NCBI GenBank assembly: GCA_031277235.1
Contig: JAITMT010000427.1
Span: 1 to 5,940 of the forward strand
Length of the DNA: 5,940 bases
Direction: 5' to 3'
Source of the DNA: Tannerella sp.
GTDB lineage: Bacteria; Bacteroidota; Bacteroidia; Bacteroidales; Tannerellaceae
Shown: piece after piece, positions 4,169 to 5,940 of the stretch
Layout: each line of letters opens with the position of its first letter
Position numbering within the stretch: the first letter of the stretch is position 1
Position numbers and translations under genes: made by a program
Notes under the pieces: generated by a model
What the model saw: the letters and a program-made list of their open reading frames with translations, nothing else
What the model was told of the DNA's origin: nothing
Databases searched by the model: none

Positions 4169-5881
4169 TCAGGAAGCGGCGTACGCTTTCAAACTTTCTA
4201 CCCGGAAATTGTCAATATAAAGCCGGATTTTGTTGACTTCCGCATCGGCAAAACGGATATACACTTCGGTGGATTTGCGGAACAGGTCGGGTTTTTGGTC
4301 TGCGTCCTGCAACAACAGATAGCCCATGATGCAGTATCCGGCGGTTTCAACCAATCGGCGCGCCATAAAATCCAGATATTCACCGTCTTTCTTTTCCGTA
4401 ACCTGCGCTACCAGTTTTTCGTACGTATTCGTCATTTCGACGAGACGTTCCTTCCATTCCGCCAATTCCGGATTGTATTCAAGCGCCTCATATTCGCGAA
4501 GTTGCGTCAGATAAGTGCCCGTCGTTACGTGGCGGATCGCTGCAACTACCTGCAACTGAGTCGTTCCCTCGTAAATGTTGGTGATGCGGGCGTCGCGGTA
4601 GAGGCGTTCGCAGGGATAATCCTTCATATAGCCCGACCCGCCGTGAATCTGAATCGCGTCGTAGGCGTTCTGATTGGCAAATTCGGTCGCCATTGCCTTG
4701 CCGATGGGCGTGTAAGCGTCGGCAAGTTTCGTGTATTTTTTCTGTTCGGCGCGTTCTTCGGGCGTCAGTTTGCGCTCGCGGGCAATGTCTTCCAGTGTTT
4801 TGTAAATATCTACAAATCTGGATGTTTCGTAGAGCAACGTTCTCGAGGCGTCCGTTTTTGCCCGCATAATCGCTACCATCTCATAGACGGCAGGAAAGTT
4901 GATAATGGCTTTTCCAAACTGCTGACGTTCAGTGGCATACTTGTAACCTTCCTGATAAGCCGCCTCGCAGATACCGACCGCCTGTGCGGTAATGCCGAGC
5001 CGGGCGCCGTTCATCAGTGCCATCACGTATTTGATGAGTCCGAGCCGCCGCTCGCCGCAAAGTTCGACTTTGGCATTGCGATACACGAGTTCGCAGGTGG
5101 GCGAGCCTTTGATGCCCATTTTATTTTCGGTGCGGCGCACGTCCACGCCGCCGTTGCGCTTGTCGTAAATAAACATGGACAATCCGCGACCGTCGCGCGT
5201 ACCTTCTTCCGAGCGGGCGAGCACGAGGTGAATGTCCGAATCGCCGTTGGAGATGAAGCGTTTCACGCCGTTCAGTCGCCAGCAATTTTCCTTTTCGTCA
5301 AAAGTGGCTTTGAGCATAACTGCCTGTAAATCACTGCCTGCATCAGGTTCTGTCAAGTCCATGGACATGGTTTCGCCCTGCTGACAGACGCGCGGAATGA
5401 AGCGCCGGTGCTGTTCTTCGTTTCCAAATTCGTAGAGCGTTTGGGCGCAATCCTGCAAAGCCCATATCGTGCTGAAACCGGCGTCGGCACGGGCAGACAT
5501 CTCGGAAGCCATGATAAACGCCGACGTCGGGAAATTCAGTCCGCCGAACCGCCGGGGCATCGAAAGTCCCATCAGTCCTGCTTTTCGCAAGGCGTCCAGA
5601 TTTTCCTGCGTGCCTTGTGCATAGGAAACACGACCGTTTGACAGCGTAACGCCGTCGTGATCAACGCCTTCTGCGTTGGGCGCTATCACGTCGGCGCAAA
5701 TCTCTCCGACGATTTCGAGCACCTTGTCAAAACTGTCTATCGCATCGTCAAAGTTTTGCGGTGCGTAATCATATTCGTCCCTGTCTCTGAAATCACGTTC
5801 TTTCAATTCCACAATCCGCTGCATCAGCGGGTGCTGGAGGTAATGTTTGAAAACCGGATTTTCCGTATAAAAGTTTGACAT
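4169..5881 (-). CDS. Acyl-CoA dehydrogenase, FAD-dependent, with C-terminal extension
   Basis: This 570-residue flavoenzyme should oxidise an acyl-CoA to the trans-2-enoyl-CoA and pass electrons to an electron-transfer flavoprotein in the cytoplasm. The usual domains appear in order. The N-terminal helical domain spans about 40-165. The middle beta-domain carries signature 1, LTEPDAGSD, at 176-184, and the FAD-contact region GVKRFISNGD at about 205-214. The C-terminal helical domain contains YATERQQFGKAI (315-326), signature 2 starting QIHGGSGYMKDYPCERLYRD (411-430) and IYEGTTQLQ (436-444), where E438 is the probable catalytic base (the position of Glu376 in medium-chain enzymes). At about 570 residues it is roughly 180 longer than the short- and medium-chain enzymes (about 380-390). 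The extra length includes a charged helical insert at 360-390 and a C-terminal four-helix-like domain (about 460-570). Chain-length preference cannot be read. In Bacteroides I recall such a gene beside etfB and etfA; no ETF gene is seen here within the 59 bases left upstream. An AT-rich leader precedes the ATG. Confidence 0.93.
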   Translation of the reverse strand: MSNFYTENPVFKHYLQHPLMQRIVELKERDFRDRDEYDYAPQNFDDAIDSFDKVLEIVGEICADVIAPNAEGVDHDGVTLSNGRVSYAQGTQENLDALRKAGLMGLSMPRRFGGLNFPTSAFIMASEMSARADAGFSTIWALQDCAQTLYEFGNEEQHRRFIPRVCQQGETMSMDLTEPDAGSDLQAVMLKATFDEKENCWRLNGVKRFISNGDSDIHLVLARSEEGTRDGRGLSMFIYDKRNGGVDVRRTENKMGIKGSPTCELVYRNAKVELCGERRLGLIKYVMALMNGARLGITAQAVGICEAAYQEGYKYATERQQFGKAIINFPAVYEMVAIMRAKTDASRTLLYETSRFVDIYKTLEDIARERKLTPEERAEQKKYTKLADAYTPIGKAMATEFANQNAYDAIQIHGGSGYMKDYPCERLYRDARITNIYEGTTQLQVVAAIRHVTTGTYLTQLREYEALEYNPELAEWKERLVEMTNTYEKLVAQVTEKKDGEYLDFMARRLVETAGYCIMGYLLLQDADQKPDLFRKSTEVYIRFADAEVNKIRLYIDNFRVESLKAYAAS

Positions 5882-5909
5882 AATTTTTTATTTATTTAGT
5901 TTATAATCT

Positions 5910-5917
5910 GAAAGATA
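5910..5917 (-). promoter_or_regulatory. Possible promoter -7 element of the acyl-CoA dehydrogenase gene
   Basis: On the minus strand 5917-5910 reads TATCTTTC, one mismatch (last base) from TAnnTTTG. The leader to the ATG at 5881 would be about 22 nt and very A/T-rich, as for the other genes here. No TTTG is visible at the expected upstream distance before the window ends, so this is tentative; the gene could instead be read from a gene beyond the window. Confidence 0.3.
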
Positions 5918-5940
5918 AGTCCTGAAACTATGGCGATTCC

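Noticed and set aside
4295..5329. A 344-codon plus-strand frame opposite the acyl-CoA dehydrogenase
   Set aside because: It is the antisense shadow of a GC-richer gene with two unmistakable family signatures on the minus strand.
5875..5907. TTGACA (5875-5880) and TATAAT (5902-5907) resembling a sigma-70 promoter on the plus strand
   Set aside because: The 21-bp spacer is too long, TTGACA overlaps the acyl-CoA dehydrogenase start, and Bacteroidota primary sigma factors use TTTG/TAnnTTTG instead.

Overview
The window looks like a piece of a Bacteroidota chromosome, most likely order Bacteroidales. The reasons are start codons without Shine-Dalgarno sequences behind A/T-rich leaders, Bacteroidota-type promoters (TAnnTTTG, in one case with an upstream TTTG), moderately GC-rich genes between AT-rich spacers, spacers full of short purine-rich oligonucleotide repeats, and the protein families present. 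The genus cannot be fixed from the sequence.

Layout. Positions 1-413 hold no gene; they carry a dispersed-type repeat with nested hairpins (1-155), an imperfect 38-bp tandem duplication (156-227) and a short CCGTTCAT-type repeat (223-254). A plus-strand gene for a four-helix inner-membrane protein of unknown function follows (414-1004). It ends at a strong hairpin terminator (1072-1107) and six copies of an 8-bp repeat (1133-1180). About 300 AT-rich bases without a recognisable gene lead to a well-formed promoter (1477-1506) and an exported outer-membrane beta-barrel protein with a small N-terminal domain (1533-2528). Convergent to it, 37 bp away, is a lipoprotein with a BamE/SmpA-like domain and a long Pro/Asn/Thr/Ser-rich tail (minus strand, 2566-3342). 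It is divergently transcribed from a two-domain NUDIX hydrolase (3476-4105), and the 133 bp between them carry one promoter element for each. A short 14-bp tandem repeat (4112-4139) separates the NUDIX gene from a convergent acyl-CoA dehydrogenase (minus strand, 4169-5881). The last 59 bases are that gene's leader.

How the genes relate. No multi-gene operon is visible. The five genes are in single-gene units: two envelope proteins (barrel and lipoprotein) tail to tail, one inner-membrane protein, and two soluble enzymes (NUDIX, acyl-CoA dehydrogenase). The acyl-CoA dehydrogenase would need an electron-transfer flavoprotein, whose genes are not in the window.

I see no strong candidate for a new biological system. 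The most unusual material is the repeat content of the spacers and the low-complexity tail of the lipoprotein.
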